64,000 nt of DNA from Pseudomonas cannabina (GCF_900100365.1 NZ_FNKU01000001.1:62001-126000), one strand, 5' to 3'; positions 47,568 through 57,183 are shown, counted from the first letter of the stretch. A program made the numbers and translations. The notes: a model not told the origin generated them from the sequence alone.

Positions 47568-48938
47568 ATGAACATGAAAATAACAAAAGGTCTGTTGCAA
47601 GCCAGTGTACTGGGGATGTCGTTGCTGGCGACCGGGGTGATGGCGGCGGTTTCCGAATCCGAAGCGGCAAAGCTGGGCACTTCCCTGACTCCGATGGGGG
47701 CAGAAAAGGCCGGTAATGCGGCCAATACGATTTCCGCCTGGAGCCCGATGCCGAAAAATGCCGGCGCGGTCGACAGCAAGGGTTTCCTTGCCAACCCGTA
47801 CGCCAGTGAAAAACCGCTGTTCATCATCACGGCGGCCAATGTCGAGCAGTACAAGGACAAGCTGGCACCGGGCCAATACGCGATGTTCAAGCGTTATCCG
47901 GACAGCTATCGGATTCCGGTGTACCCGACCCATCGCGGTGCCACGGTGCCAGATGCAGTGTTTGCCGCGATCAGGAAAAACGCGACCTCCACCAAACTGG
48001 TCGGTGGCGGCAGCGGCCTGGAGAATTTCGACACAGCCATTCCCTTCCCGATTCCGGCCAGCGGCGTCGAAGTCATCTGGAACCACATCACCCGCTACCG
48101 CGGCGGCAGTGTGAAGCGGCTGGTCACTCAAGCGACGCCGCAGGCCAATGGCTCGTACAGCCTGGTGTATTTCTCCGATCAGTTCGTGTTCCGCGACAAG
48201 ATGAGGGATTTCGATCCAAAGAATCCGGGCAACATATTGTTCTACTTCAAGCAGGAAGTGACCGCTCCGGCGCGGCTGGCCGGTGGCGTGCTGCTGGTGC
48301 ATGAAACCCTGGACCAAGTGGCCGAACCGCGCTCGGCGTGGCTGTATAACGCCGGTCAGCGCCGCGTGCGTCGTGCGCCGCAGGTTTCCTACGACGGCCC
48401 CGGTACGGCTTCTGACGGTCTGCGGACTTCCGACAACCTCGACATGTACAACGGCGCCCCGGATCGCTATGACTGGAAACTGATCGGCAAGCAGGAAATG
48501 TACATCGCGTCCAACAGCCACAAGCTGGACGACCCAACGCTGAAATACGCCGACATCATCAAGGCCGGTCACATCAACCAGGACCTGACCCGTTATGAAC
48601 TGCGCCGCGTCTGGCACGTGACCGCGACACTCAAGGAAGGCCAGCGGCATATCTACGCCAAGCGCGACTTCTTCATTGACGAAGACACCTGGCAGGCGGC
48701 GGTCATCGACCATTACGACGGGCGCGGCCAGCTGTGGCGGGTCGCCGAAGCGCACTCGGAAAACTACTACGACAAACAAGTGCCGTGGTACGCCGTGGAG
48801 ACCCTCTACGACCTGCAATCCGGTCGCTACGTGGCCCTTGGCATGAAAAACGAAGAGAAGAGGGCCTACGAGTTCGGTTTCACTGCGGGCACCAGCGACT
48901 TCTCGCCCAACGCGTTGCGTCAGGAAGGCGTGCGTTGA
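47568..48938 (+). CDS. DUF1329 exported protein (LolA/LolB-like fold family)
   Basis: The 456-residue protein has a signal peptide (ASVLGMSLLATGVMAA). It has DUF1329 features such as FNLITANVEQY-like FIITAANVEQYKDKL, RSAWLYNAGQRRVRRAP and RRVWHVTATLKEGQRHIY. ATG 47568 sits 5 bases after AGGA; ATG 47574 and 47550 are alternatives. It is 22 bases after the DUF1302 gene, so the two are co-translated units of one system, probably a periplasmic lipid-carrying partner of the outer-membrane protein. That role is inferred. Confidence 0.9.
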   Translation: MNMKITKGLLQASVLGMSLLATGVMAAVSESEAAKLGTSLTPMGAEKAGNAANTISAWSPMPKNAGAVDSKGFLANPYASEKPLFIITAANVEQYKDKLAPGQYAMFKRYPDSYRIPVYPTHRGATVPDAVFAAIRKNATSTKLVGGGSGLENFDTAIPFPIPASGVEVIWNHITRYRGGSVKRLVTQATPQANGSYSLVYFSDQFVFRDKMRDFDPKNPGNILFYFKQEVTAPARLAGGVLLVHETLDQVAEPRSAWLYNAGQRRVRRAPQVSYDGPGTASDGLRTSDNLDMYNGAPDRYDWKLIGKQEMYIASNSHKLDDPTLKYADIIKAGHINQDLTRYELRRVWHVTATLKEGQRHIYAKRDFFIDEDTWQAAVIDHYDGRGQLWRVAEAHSENYYDKQVPWYAVETLYDLQSGRYVALGMKNEEKRAYEFGFTAGTSDFSPNALRQEGVR

Positions 48939-49006
48939 AGCCATGAATACACGCGTGTAGCGTCGGTTGATACATACCGCAGACCGATAAGCTGTTGATT
49001 CGCATG

Positions 49007-49032
49007 AAAGCCCCTTGATTGGGGCTTTTTTG
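49007..49032 (+). terminator. Rho-independent terminator after the DUF1329 gene
   Basis: AAAGCCCC-TTGATT-GGGGCTTTTTT is a compact 7-8 bp stem with a six-T run, 70 bases after the stop. Confidence 0.9.
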
Positions 49033-49167
49033 CGTCTGTTCATGGGGCTCATAAGCTGTAGGAATTTTGTTATAGTCTTTTCGGTGATGAGCTTTCAACG
49101 GTAGAGATTTACCCGCTAGTCTCCGAACATCGCGACGCAGAACCAACGATTCCCACACGAGCCGGCC

Positions 49168-51900
49168 ATGACCGATCTGTCCCGTATGCAAGGGTTTGCA
49201 GACAGCGCAACTTCTGCGCTGGAAGGTCGATTCTTTCGTCCACCGCTGCCCGAGGGCTATGTTCCTCGCTTTCGCCTGTGCCAGCGCCTCGACACCGGCC
49301 TGAGCGGTCGTTTGTTGCTGGTCTGCGCCCCGGCCGGGTTTGGCAAAAGCTCGTTGGCGGTGGAGTTTTGTCAGGGTTTGCCAAGCCAGTGGCAGAACGT
49401 CTGGCTGGGCCTGAGTGCTCGGGACAGTGATCCGGGCCGCTTCCTCGAGCGGGTACTCGCCGGCCTTCAGCAGTTCTTTCCGCAACTGGGCGCCCAGGCC
49501 ATGGGCCTGCTGAAGATGCGTCAGCGTCATCAGCCGTTTGCGTTCGAAGAATGGCTCGAAGGTTTACTCGACGAATTGGCCATGCACCTGATGCTGAGCA
49601 AGCCGCTGTTGCTGGTGCTCGATGACTATCATCTGGCGCAAGGGCAGGTGCTCGATCGCTGTCTGCAGTTTTTCCTCAACCGTCTGCCGGTCGGGCTGGT
49701 GGTCATGGTGACCAGCCGGCAGCGGCCGAATTGGCATCTGGCGCGTCTGCGTCTGTCGCGGCAGGTGCTCGAAATCGGCGAGCAGGACCTGCGCCTGACG
49801 CCTGCCGAATCCATTGCAGTATTGGACCAGCCAGGTCGCGCGCTCGACAGCGAGACCTTGCAAAGCCTGATCGTGCGCAGCGAAGGCTGGGTGGCGGGGC
49901 TGCGTTTCTGGCTGCTCGCGGCCGCCGAAGCGGGCGATGGCAATGCCTTGCCGCAGGCGTTGCGCGGCAGCGAAGTGCTGATTCGCGAGTACCTCCTCGA
50001 AGAGGTCATCGACTGTCTGCCCGCCGATGTTCAAGCGTTTCTTTATGACACCGCCTGCCTGGAGCGCTTTTGCGTCGCGCTGTGCGACGCCACCCGTGAC
50101 AGTCACGACAGCGAAGACATGTTGCGTTACCTGAAAGCGCATCAGGTGTTTCTGGTGCCGCTGGACGAGCAGGGTCACTGGTTTCGTTATCACCACCTGT
50201 TTTCCGATCTGTTGCGCGCGCGGCAGGCGTCAGGGCCGCAGCCCACCCGTCTGCACCTCAATGCCTGCCGCTGGTTCAGTGCCCAGGGCCTGCTGGACGA
50301 GGCGGTCGAGCACGCCCTGCGCGCCGGGCATCTGGACGTGGCCGCCAATCTGGTGCAGAACCTCTCCGAAGAGCAATTGCTGGCCGAGCAGAATGTCGGC
50401 ATGTTGCTGCGCTGGAAGATGGACTTGCCGGACGATCTGCTGACCAGCACACCACGCCTGATCGTGCTGTACGCATGGGCGCTGGGGCTGGCCTGTCAGC
50501 TGGACGCCGCTGAAGAGCTGGCCAGTCAGTTGAGCCGATTCCTGCCTGCGCCGTCTGCCACCGCACAGAGATCCATGCTCGCCCAATGGCTGGCGCTGAG
50601 CGGCATCATTGCTCGCGGGCGTGGCGACAGCGAAAAAACTGAGCGCTGTTGCAGTGAGGCGCTGCTCACGCTGCCGGAAAAACGCTATGGCCAGCGGTTG
50701 GTCTGCCTGTCGACGCTGGCCAACCTGGCGATTGCCAACGGGGATCTGTGGCGTGCCAAGGTACTCAACCGGGACGCGCTCGAACTGGCGCAGCGGGTTG
50801 CCAATCCGCTGTTCGAGGCGTTGGCGCATTACGACCGGGCCAGAGCGCTGCAAGCGCGTGGCGAAATCATCCGCGCGATGGAAGAAGTGCGTCAGGGGCA
50901 GCAGCGACTCAAAGGCTTTTCTAGCGGCAGGCTGTACGCCGTTCGCGCGCGTTTGACGCTGTATGAAGGCTACCTGCTGACGTTGCGCCTGCAGGTCGAT
51001 GAAGGTCGGGCACTGGTCCTCGCCGGTCTGGCCGAAGCTCGCGCCTGCCGTGACATCAGCGTGCTGATCGGGCATTGCCTGATTGCCACGATGGAGGGCT
51101 GTGCCGGTCGCTTTGCCGAGGCGTTTGCGCAGCTTGCCGAAGCCGAGAGGTTGATGCACATCTGGGACGTGCCACCGATTTACTACCTGGGCATGCTTAC
51201 CCTGGTGAAATGCGAGTTGTGGCTGGCGCAAGGGCGCATCGACCTGGCCGAAGCCTGGCTGCTGCGTTTGACTCACACCTACAACGGTGGCCTTGGCGCT
51301 GCGGCCCCGGAGTGTCATCCGCAACTGCCGCAACACGTTGAATTGCAGCGGGCCATGCTCGAGCGCCTGAAAGGCGAGGGTCAGGCCAGCGAACAGCGTT
51401 TGCAGGCACTGGAAAAGCGCGCGCAGGAGTTCGGTTCGCAATTGCTGCAACTGATCGCCATGACTCAACAGATCGGATTGTTATTGGGGCAGGCGCGGCA
51501 GGATGAGGCGCGGAACCTGTTGCTGCGTTGTTTGCAGGTCGCCGCCGGAGGCGCGCTGTTGCCCTTCAGGGTTTTGCTGGGCGAGCATGCCCGGTGGTTG
51601 CACGAACAATTGCTCCAGGCACCACCCGGCACGGTGCGCGATGCCTTGCTGGAAAAACTTCCGCCCTGCACTGCGCCCGCCTTGCCGGAGCCTGCGCATG
51701 GCAACGATTGCCTGAGCGTGCGAGAGCTGGGTGTGCTGCAACTGATTGCCCAAGGCTGTTCGAATCAGGAAATCAGCGAGCAACTGTTTATCTCCCTGCA
51801 CACCGTCAAGACCCACGCCAGTCACATCAACAGCAAGCTGGGCGTTGAGCGGCGGACTCAGGCGGTGGCGAGGGCGAAAATCCTCGGTTTGCTGGGCTGA
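49168..51900 (+). CDS. LuxR/MalT-type large ATP-dependent transcriptional regulator (AlkS-like)
   Basis: The 910-residue protein has an N-terminal STAND ATPase domain with Walker A APAGFGKSS and Walker B LLLVLDDYH. A helical TPR-like sensor region follows, and then a C-terminal LuxR helix-turn-helix (LSVRELGVLQLIAQGCSNQEISEQLF, with HTVKTHASHIN). This is the MalT/AlkS architecture, in which a small effector triggers ATP-dependent activation. Its place after the AlkK-like, DUF1302 and DUF1329 genes suggests that it activates them in response to fatty acids or alkyl compounds. Confidence 0.92.
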   Translation: MTDLSRMQGFADSATSALEGRFFRPPLPEGYVPRFRLCQRLDTGLSGRLLLVCAPAGFGKSSLAVEFCQGLPSQWQNVWLGLSARDSDPGRFLERVLAGLQQFFPQLGAQAMGLLKMRQRHQPFAFEEWLEGLLDELAMHLMLSKPLLLVLDDYHLAQGQVLDRCLQFFLNRLPVGLVVMVTSRQRPNWHLARLRLSRQVLEIGEQDLRLTPAESIAVLDQPGRALDSETLQSLIVRSEGWVAGLRFWLLAAAEAGDGNALPQALRGSEVLIREYLLEEVIDCLPADVQAFLYDTACLERFCVALCDATRDSHDSEDMLRYLKAHQVFLVPLDEQGHWFRYHHLFSDLLRARQASGPQPTRLHLNACRWFSAQGLLDEAVEHALRAGHLDVAANLVQNLSEEQLLAEQNVGMLLRWKMDLPDDLLTSTPRLIVLYAWALGLACQLDAAEELASQLSRFLPAPSATAQRSMLAQWLALSGIIARGRGDSEKTERCCSEALLTLPEKRYGQRLVCLSTLANLAIANGDLWRAKVLNRDALELAQRVANPLFEALAHYDRARALQARGEIIRAMEEVRQGQQRLKGFSSGRLYAVRARLTLYEGYLLTLRLQVDEGRALVLAGLAEARACRDISVLIGHCLIATMEGCAGRFAEAFAQLAEAERLMHIWDVPPIYYLGMLTLVKCELWLAQGRIDLAEAWLLRLTHTYNGGLGAAAPECHPQLPQHVELQRAMLERLKGEGQASEQRLQALEKRAQEFGSQLLQLIAMTQQIGLLLGQARQDEARNLLLRCLQVAAGGALLPFRVLLGEHARWLHEQLLQAPPGTVRDALLEKLPPCTAPALPEPAHGNDCLSVRELGVLQLIAQGCSNQEISEQLFISLHTVKTHASHINSKLGVERRTQAVARAKILGLLG

Positions 51901-51914
51901 GAGGGGGCGGGCGA

Positions 51915-53102
51915 TCAGCCTGCCTTGCCTGCCCACAGCGTGTCGATATCGTTCAGACCCCAGTCGGCCGGTAACTCGATTTTCACGATGGCATCACGCT
52001 CTACAGAGCCTTCGAGGTCGATAATCTGCGCCGCAAAGGTTTTGCCGGTGTGTGCCGACATGAATACTTTCACTTTCGGCTTGAGCAGCGACTTCTCACT
52101 CTGCTCGATCACCACGCCCAGCCGTCCGCTTTCCAGCCGTACCAGTGAGCCAATCGGGTAGATGCCCACGGTTTTGACGAAGCTTTGAAACACGACCTCG
52201 TCGAAGTGGCCTTTCCACGAGGCCATTTCGCGAATCGAATGGGCGACGCCCCAGCTTTTTTTGTAGGGCCGGTCGGAGGTAATCGCGTCATACACATCGC
52301 ACACCGCACCCATTCTGGCAAAGAGGCTGATCTGATCGCCTTCCAGGCCGTGCGGGTAGCCCGAGCCATCGACCTTTTCGTGGTGATGCAGGCAAACGTC
52401 CATGACCGCCGGCGCCACCGGCTGGTTTTCCTTGAGGATTTTCAGACCCAGTTCCGGATGGGCTTTCATGACCACAAACTCTTCAGTGGTCAGCCGGCCT
52501 GGTTTGTTGAGCACTTCCGGGTCGATCATCATCTTGCCGACATCGTGCATCAACCCTGCCACACCCGCTTCGCGTATCTGTTCATCCGGCATGCCCATGC
52601 GTCGGGCGAGCGCGACCATCAGCGCACAGACCGCCACTGAATGCATGTAGGTGTATTCGTCCGAGGTCTTCAGGCGTGACAGGCTGATCAGCGCATGGGG
52701 GTGGCGCAGAATCGAGTTGGAGATTTCCTCGACCAGCAGCAGTACATCGTCGACGTCCATGGCCCGTCCCATGCGGGCTTCGGTGAACATGTTCATCACG
52801 GCTTCTCTGGCCCGGCCGCAAATGACCCGGGCGCGGAGGATTTCCTTGTCCAGATTTGCCGGAGCGACGTCATGCGATGCCGGCGCAGGCTCGAGTGCTG
52901 CAGGTGCTGTGACCGCGCGGTATTTGCTGGTCTCGATCCAGACTTCCCGGGTATCCGACTGCTGAATGCGTTTGAGTACGTCAACGTCTTCAAGCACCAC
53001 TTCAACCAGACCGATCCAGAACGGGTCGTTGGTCCACGAGCGGCAGAATTTATGAATATGCATGCCGAGGGCGAGTTGGGCGACAGGGATCTTTTTCAAC
53101 AT
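51915..53102 (-). CDS. HD-GYP cyclic-di-GMP phosphodiesterase with DUF3391 N-terminus
   Basis: The 395-residue protein has an N-terminal DUF3391 region (MLKKIPVAQLALGMHIHKF). The HD-GYP domain has the metal motif HDVGK and HHHEKVDGSGYPHGL, the full GYP signature, so it should hydrolyse c-di-GMP. A C-terminal beta region contains VRLESGRLGVVIEQ. It is a stand-alone cytosolic enzyme with no receiver domain. The 290 bases downstream to rutF contain no gene that I recognise. Confidence 0.95.
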   Translation of the reverse strand: MLKKIPVAQLALGMHIHKFCRSWTNDPFWIGLVEVVLEDVDVLKRIQQSDTREVWIETSKYRAVTAPAALEPAPASHDVAPANLDKEILRARVICGRAREAVMNMFTEARMGRAMDVDDVLLLVEEISNSILRHPHALISLSRLKTSDEYTYMHSVAVCALMVALARRMGMPDEQIREAGVAGLMHDVGKMMIDPEVLNKPGRLTTEEFVVMKAHPELGLKILKENQPVAPAVMDVCLHHHEKVDGSGYPHGLEGDQISLFARMGAVCDVYDAITSDRPYKKSWGVAHSIREMASWKGHFDEVVFQSFVKTVGIYPIGSLVRLESGRLGVVIEQSEKSLLKPKVKVFMSAHTGKTFAAQIIDLEGSVERDAIVKIELPADWGLNDIDTLWAGKAG

Positions 53103-53392
53103 GCTCAGTCACCCATGCATTGACATGAACGCACGCGGGGGAGAGTAACGGGCGTGCGGCAGATTGCCGGCAGGCACCAGCAGCGTGCAGGGTGTACCGA
53201 TCGACATGATTTTACCTCACTGACTACAAGGATCATCCCGATCTCGTTATGCCAGTATACGGGCCTGCCAGCGGAAAAATCATGTCTATTTGTTGCGCGT
53301 CAAAAACCCGTCAGCTGCCTCGTGACAGTGTCCACGAAACGCGGCTCTGAAGGTTTTCTGACACGCTCGTTACACCTGAGCGCCTTGTGTTC

Positions 53393-53947
53393 TCAGACCA
53401 CTGCCGGTGTGCCTGGCAGGCTGTGGTATCGGCGGCCGAAATAAACCAGTGCCTCGGTTTCGCTCTGGTGCCGGATATCCACGACTTCGCAAAACAGAAT
53501 GTCATGCGTGCCGACGCTCACGGACCGGGTCATCTGACAGTCGAGGGCCAGTTTTGCGCCGTCCAGTATGGGCGAGCCGGTGACACCGCTGAGCCACTGG
53601 CCTGCAGCAAAACGCTCCTGCTGTGTGGTCTTGCCGCCGAACAGGTTGGACAGGGCCTGTTGACTGTTATCCAGCGTGTTGACGCACAGCGTGCCATTGC
53701 CGATGAAGGTGTCGTAAACCGACGCCGAGCGGTTGATGCAGACCAGTAAGGTGGGGGGTTGATCCGTCACGCTGCACACGGCGGTGGCGGTAAACCCGGC
53801 GCGTCCGCCGGGGCCATCGGTGGTGATGACGTTGACCGCTGCCGCCAGGCTGGACATCGCATCGCGAAAGGCCAGTTGGCTGACCGCTGCACTGTCGGCG
53901 GGCAAAATGGGGCTGTTCGGGTTTAAGGGTTGAGTCTGGGTGCGCAT
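53393..53947 (-). CDS. rutF: Rut pathway flavin reductase RutF
   Basis: RutF supplies reduced FMN to the RutA monooxygenase, using NADH. The 184-residue protein has the flavin-reductase-domain features [43 protein letters not shown] and a SLPGTP end. ATG 53947 has AAAGGA upstream. It follows rutD after 27 bases. RutE, normally encoded between or beside these genes, is missing. Confidence 0.93.
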   Translation of the reverse strand: MRTQTQPLNPNSPILPADSAAVSQLAFRDAMSSLAAAVNVITTDGPGGRAGFTATAVCSVTDQPPTLLVCINRSASVYDTFIGNGTLCVNTLDNSQQALSNLFGGKTTQQERFAAGQWLSGVTGSPILDGAKLALDCQMTRSVSVGTHDILFCEVVDIRHQSETEALVYFGRRYHSLPGTPAVV

Positions 53948-53974
53948 GGCAAGAGTCCTTTCAGGAATAGGCAT

Positions 53975-54754
53975 TCAGGAGCGAGCGTCGAGAAAATCGA
54001 GCACCGCGCGCCGAAACGGCGGTGGGTCGCTGATGCTGGAGGCATGGCCGCCGTAGTCCAGCAATTCCAGCCTGGCATTCGGCAACGTTTCGGCCAGATG
54101 CAGCGATTGCTGCCAGGGCACCAGCATGTCATCGCGGTTGGCAATCAACAGCGTCGGTGTGTCGATCTGGCTCAGTTGCGCTTCGATGTCGAAGCTTTCC
54201 AGCGCATTGATACGCCGCAGGAGGTTGTCGGTGTCCGGGAAATGCGCCAGCGCATGGGCTTCATCATCGGCCAGGCGGGCGCTGTTGGCGGCGATCCAGT
54301 CAGCGGGATAAAGAAACAGCGCCTGTGCTTGCACATAAGCCTGCGGCCCGCTGTTCAACAGCAGGTGCTTGCGAATGGAAAAACAGCGCGCGCTGTGCGG
54401 GTTCGGGCTGCTCCAGGCGTTAATCAGGATCTGGCGTTGCAGCAAGTCAGGACGCAGCAGCGCCAGCTCCAGGCCGACCAGCCCGCCCAGTGCATGGCCC
54501 ATGAAATCACAACGCTGGATGCCTAGCGTGTCGAGCAGGGTCAGCAGTTCGACGGCCATGTGGCGGATCGAGTAATCCGGCGGCAGCACTGCAGGGCTGC
54601 GCCGGGTCCCTGCGTGATCGTAGACCAGTACGTCATGGTCGCGGGTCAGCACGGCCAGGTCATCGGCCCAGTAACGGCTGGACCCGCCCAACCCGGAACT
54701 GAGCACCAGCAGCGGCGCATCGGCATGCTGACAGCGATGGATTTCATGGAACAT
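53975..54754 (-). CDS. rutD: Putative aminoacrylate hydrolase RutD
   Basis: This alpha/beta hydrolase of 259 residues promotes breakdown of aminoacrylate or carbamate in the Rut pathway. It has LVLSSGLGGSSRYWADDL, the nucleophile-elbow region MGHALGGLVGLELA (GHALGG instead of GxSxG) and a C-terminal His in YGGHASSISDP. ATG 54754 has GGAGAA 7 bases upstream. Replacement of Ser by Ala at the elbow is worth noting and may be normal for RutD. Confidence 0.9.
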   Translation of the reverse strand: MFHEIHRCQHADAPLLVLSSGLGGSSRYWADDLAVLTRDHDVLVYDHAGTRRSPAVLPPDYSIRHMAVELLTLLDTLGIQRCDFMGHALGGLVGLELALLRPDLLQRQILINAWSSPNPHSARCFSIRKHLLLNSGPQAYVQAQALFLYPADWIAANSARLADDEAHALAHFPDTDNLLRRINALESFDIEAQLSQIDTPTLLIANRDDMLVPWQQSLHLAETLPNARLELLDYGGHASSISDPPPFRRAVLDFLDARS

Positions 54755-54786
54755 GCGCGTTCTCCGAAACGGTTTGAGATCAGTGC

Positions 54787-55170
54787 TCAGCCGATATGGG
54801 CGATGCTGGCGATTTCGATCAGGGCTTCGGGTTTCACCAGGCCGCACTGGATGCAATAACGGGCCGGTTTCTCGCCCGCGAAATACTCGGCGTACACCTC
54901 GTTGACCTTGGCGTAGTCAGCCCAGTCGCGAATCATGATCATGTTGAACGTCACATCGTCCAACGTACCGCCAGCGGTTTCGACCACGCTTTTGATGGTC
55001 TCCAGTACGTGGCGGGTCTGTGCGCTGGCGTCACCGACGTGCACCACGTTGTTGTCCTTGTCGAACGGCAGGGTGCCTGAGACGTAGAGCACGCCGTCGG
55101 CCATGGAGCCCGGCACGAACGGGGCGATGGGCTTGGTGGTGCCGGCAGGAATGATCGCTTTCTTGGTCAT
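54787..55170 (-). CDS. rutC: 3-aminoacrylate deaminase RutC (RidA family)
   Basis: The 127-residue protein begins [21 protein letters not shown]. It has the RidA core [43 protein letters not shown] and the Arg-Cys-like [18 protein letters not shown]. It deaminates the aminoacrylate released by RutB. AGGA lies 7 bases before ATG 55170, and the spacing to both neighbours is short, as in an operon. Confidence 0.94.
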   Translation of the reverse strand: MTKKAIIPAGTTKPIAPFVPGSMADGVLYVSGTLPFDKDNNVVHVGDASAQTRHVLETIKSVVETAGGTLDDVTFNMIMIRDWADYAKVNEVYAEYFAGEKPARYCIQCGLVKPEALIEIASIAHIG

Positions 55171-55180
55171 GCTGATGTCC

Positions 55181-55920
55181 TCACGAAGTGTGCCCGACAG
55201 GGGCGAAAGTGGTGCAGAAGTCATCGACGCTGGAGACCCAGCCGAAGAAGGTTTCGATGTTGAACAACGCGGCTTGCTGCGCGAATTCCGGGCCTGCCTG
55301 ATGGGTGGCATCGGCCAGCACCACGCCGAAATATTCCAGGTGGAAGCCGTCGCGCAAGGTCGACTCGACGCAGACGTTGGTGGCAATGCCGGTGAACACC
55401 AGATTGCGAATGCCGCGGCTGCGCAGCACGCTGTCGAAGCTGGAATTGAAGAAACCGCTGTAGCGTGTTTTCGGTACCACGATGTCGCCGGGCTCGGGCT
55501 TCAGTTCGTCGACCAGTTGATAGTCCCAGCCGCCCTTGGCGAGTAACTGGCCTTCGAGTTCCGGGCGCTTGCGCATGGTTTTCAGGGCGTTGGACTTGTG
55601 CCAGTTAGGCGAGCCGGGGCCACCGGCTTCGACATAGGCCGGGTCCCAGCCGTTCTGGAAAAAATCACCGGAATACCCGCCGCGCGCGCCGCAGCGCAGG
55701 CCTTCTTGATGTTGGCGATGACCGGCCCGGTGCTGCTGACATCGAACCCGGCCAGGTCCAGATAGCCACCCGGCGATGCGTAGGCATTCTGCATGTCGAC
55801 CACCACCAGCGCCGTTTCGCCGAGCTTCATGCGCAGCGCTTCCGGACGCGCAGGCAACTCGCGTGCAGGTTGCTGATCGAGCGGCAGGTCGACGCCTGCA
55901 ACGGTTGTCGGAGCATTCAT
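55181..55920 (-). pseudogene. rutB: rutB (ureidoacrylate amidohydrolase) broken by a one-base deletion
   Basis: Two overlapping frames cover one RutB. The first (from ATG 55920, with GGAGG upstream) contains [13 protein letters not shown] and reads correctly to GIPVIF. It then shifts at the A6 run (T6 on the coding strand) at 55659-55664 and ends near 55582. The second frame resumes [20 protein letters not shown] and runs to 55181 with the catalytic Cys in [11 protein letters not shown]. Adding one T restores a complete isochorismatase-like hydrolase. The defect separates the active-site Asp from the Cys. A sequencing error in the homopolymer, or slippage, are alternatives. Confidence 0.9.
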
Positions 55921-57002
55921 CACACCGCCTCCTTGAGCTGGGTGATGTGCGCGCGGCTGGTCATCAGCGGCTGGATTTTCTGCCCGAAATCTTCGACGCC
56001 TTTCACGAAATCATCGAAGGTCAGCATCACGCCTTGCGTGCCCGGCACGCTGGCGACTTCGTCGAGCATCTTCGCCACGTTGGCCCAGGAGCCCACCAGC
56101 GTGCCCATGTTGATGTTGACCGCCGAGGTCGGGTCGGCCATCTGTCGCAGGTTCGAGCCTGCGCTCTTGTCGGCTGCGCCTTTTTCGCTCAGCCAGGCGA
56201 TGGCCTCCTCGTCGGCGCCTGCCTTGATGTGTTCCCAGCGTGCCCGTGCGGCTTCATCGGTGTCGTCGGCAATGATCATGAACAGTACGCAGGAGGTGAC
56301 GTTGCGCCCGGTCTTTTCGTTGGCTTCGATCAGTTTCTGTGCGGTCGGTGCGAAAGCGATGGGGGTGTTCACGCCCTTGCCGAAGCAGAAGTTGTAATCG
56401 GCATATTGCGCTGAAAACGCCATGCCGGCTTCGCTCTGACCGGCGCAGATCAGTTTCATGTCGGCTTGCGGGCGCGGGCTGACGCGGCAGTCCTGCATGC
56501 TGAAATGCTCGCCCTTGAAGTCACTGCTGCCAGTGGCCCACAGGTCGCGAAGTACCTGCGCGTATTCGGCCAGGTATTCGTAGCGCGTATGGAAAAACTC
56601 GTCGCCGGGCCACAGGCCCATCTGCTCGTATTCGGGCTTCTGCCAGCCGGTCACCAGATTGATCCCGAAGCGTCCGTTGGAGATCGAGTCGATAGTCGAG
56701 GCCATGCGCGCTGCGATGGCGGGCGGGATGGTCAGGGTCGCGACAGTGGCGAACAGCTGGATCTTGCTGGTGACTGCCGCGAGGCCCGCCATCAGCGTGA
56801 AGGATTCCAGGTTGTGCTCCCAGAATTCGGTTTTGCCGCCGAAGCCGCGCAGTTTGATCATCGATAATGCAAAGTCGAAGCCGTAGCCTTCGGCTTTCTG
56901 CACGATCTGCTTGTTCAGCTCGAAAGTCGGCATGTATTGCGGCGCGTTGCTGGAAATCAGCCAGCCGTTATTGCCAATGGGGATGAAGATACCGATGTCC
57001 AT
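55920..57002 (-). CDS. rutA: Pyrimidine monooxygenase RutA
   Basis: RutA opens the uracil or thymine ring with FMNH2 and O2 to give ureidoacrylate peracid. The 360-residue luciferase-like protein starts [17 protein letters not shown]. It has [17 protein letters not shown] [32 protein letters not shown] and [17 protein letters not shown]. It is the first gene of the rut operon; its stop overlaps the rutB start (TGATG). A sigma-54-type promoter and NtrC and RutR-type sites lie upstream. Confidence 0.97.
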   Translation of the reverse strand: MDIGIFIPIGNNGWLISSNAPQYMPTFELNKQIVQKAEGYGFDFALSMIKLRGFGGKTEFWEHNLESFTLMAGLAAVTSKIQLFATVATLTIPPAIAARMASTIDSISNGRFGINLVTGWQKPEYEQMGLWPGDEFFHTRYEYLAEYAQVLRDLWATGSSDFKGEHFSMQDCRVSPRPQADMKLICAGQSEAGMAFSAQYADYNFCFGKGVNTPIAFAPTAQKLIEANEKTGRNVTSCVLFMIIADDTDEAARARWEHIKAGADEEAIAWLSEKGAADKSAGSNLRQMADPTSAVNINMGTLVGSWANVAKMLDEVASVPGTQGVMLTFDDFVKGVEDFGQKIQPLMTSRAHITQLKEAV

Positions 57003-57078
57003 ATAAGGCCTCTTTGCGTGAGTCGATGCGAGCCAATGCCGCGGGCGGCACGTGAATCCTTACCTGCATCGAATGGAT

Positions 57079-57094
57079 TGCATTTAGCGGGCCA
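57079..57094 (-). promoter_or_regulatory. Predicted sigma-54 promoter of rutA
   Basis: On the minus strand TGGCCCGCTAAATGCA has GG and GC at the strict -24/-12 spacing. It matches TGGCACG-N4-TTGCA except at two positions. It is about 77 bases from the rutA ATG, with an NtrC-type site upstream. Confidence 0.75.
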
Positions 57095-57147
57095 TATTTT
57101 TTTGTTGTTTTTATTCAATGGGTTAAGAGTTTATTCCGTCTGTTCCA

Positions 57148-57159
57148 GACCAATTGGTC
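57148..57159. promoter_or_regulatory. RutR operator
   Basis: GACCAATTGGTC is a perfect 12-base palindrome matching the core of the E. coli RutR consensus TTGACCANNTGGTCAA. It lies between the divergent rutA and rutR genes. Confidence 0.85.
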
Positions 57160-57168
57160 CGAATAAGA

Positions 57169-57183
57169 GCACTTGGTTTGTGC
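57169..57183. promoter_or_regulatory. NtrC-type site upstream of rutA
   Basis: GCAC-TTGGTTT-GTGC keeps the GCAC-N7-GTGC dyad of NtrC enhancers. It is 75 bases upstream of the -24 element and centred 22.5 bp from the RutR palindrome. Confidence 0.75.

Noticed and set aside
55582..55923. Treating the two rutB frames as separate small proteins
   Set aside because: They join into a complete RutB after insertion of one base at 55659-55664, so a single broken gene is the simpler reading.
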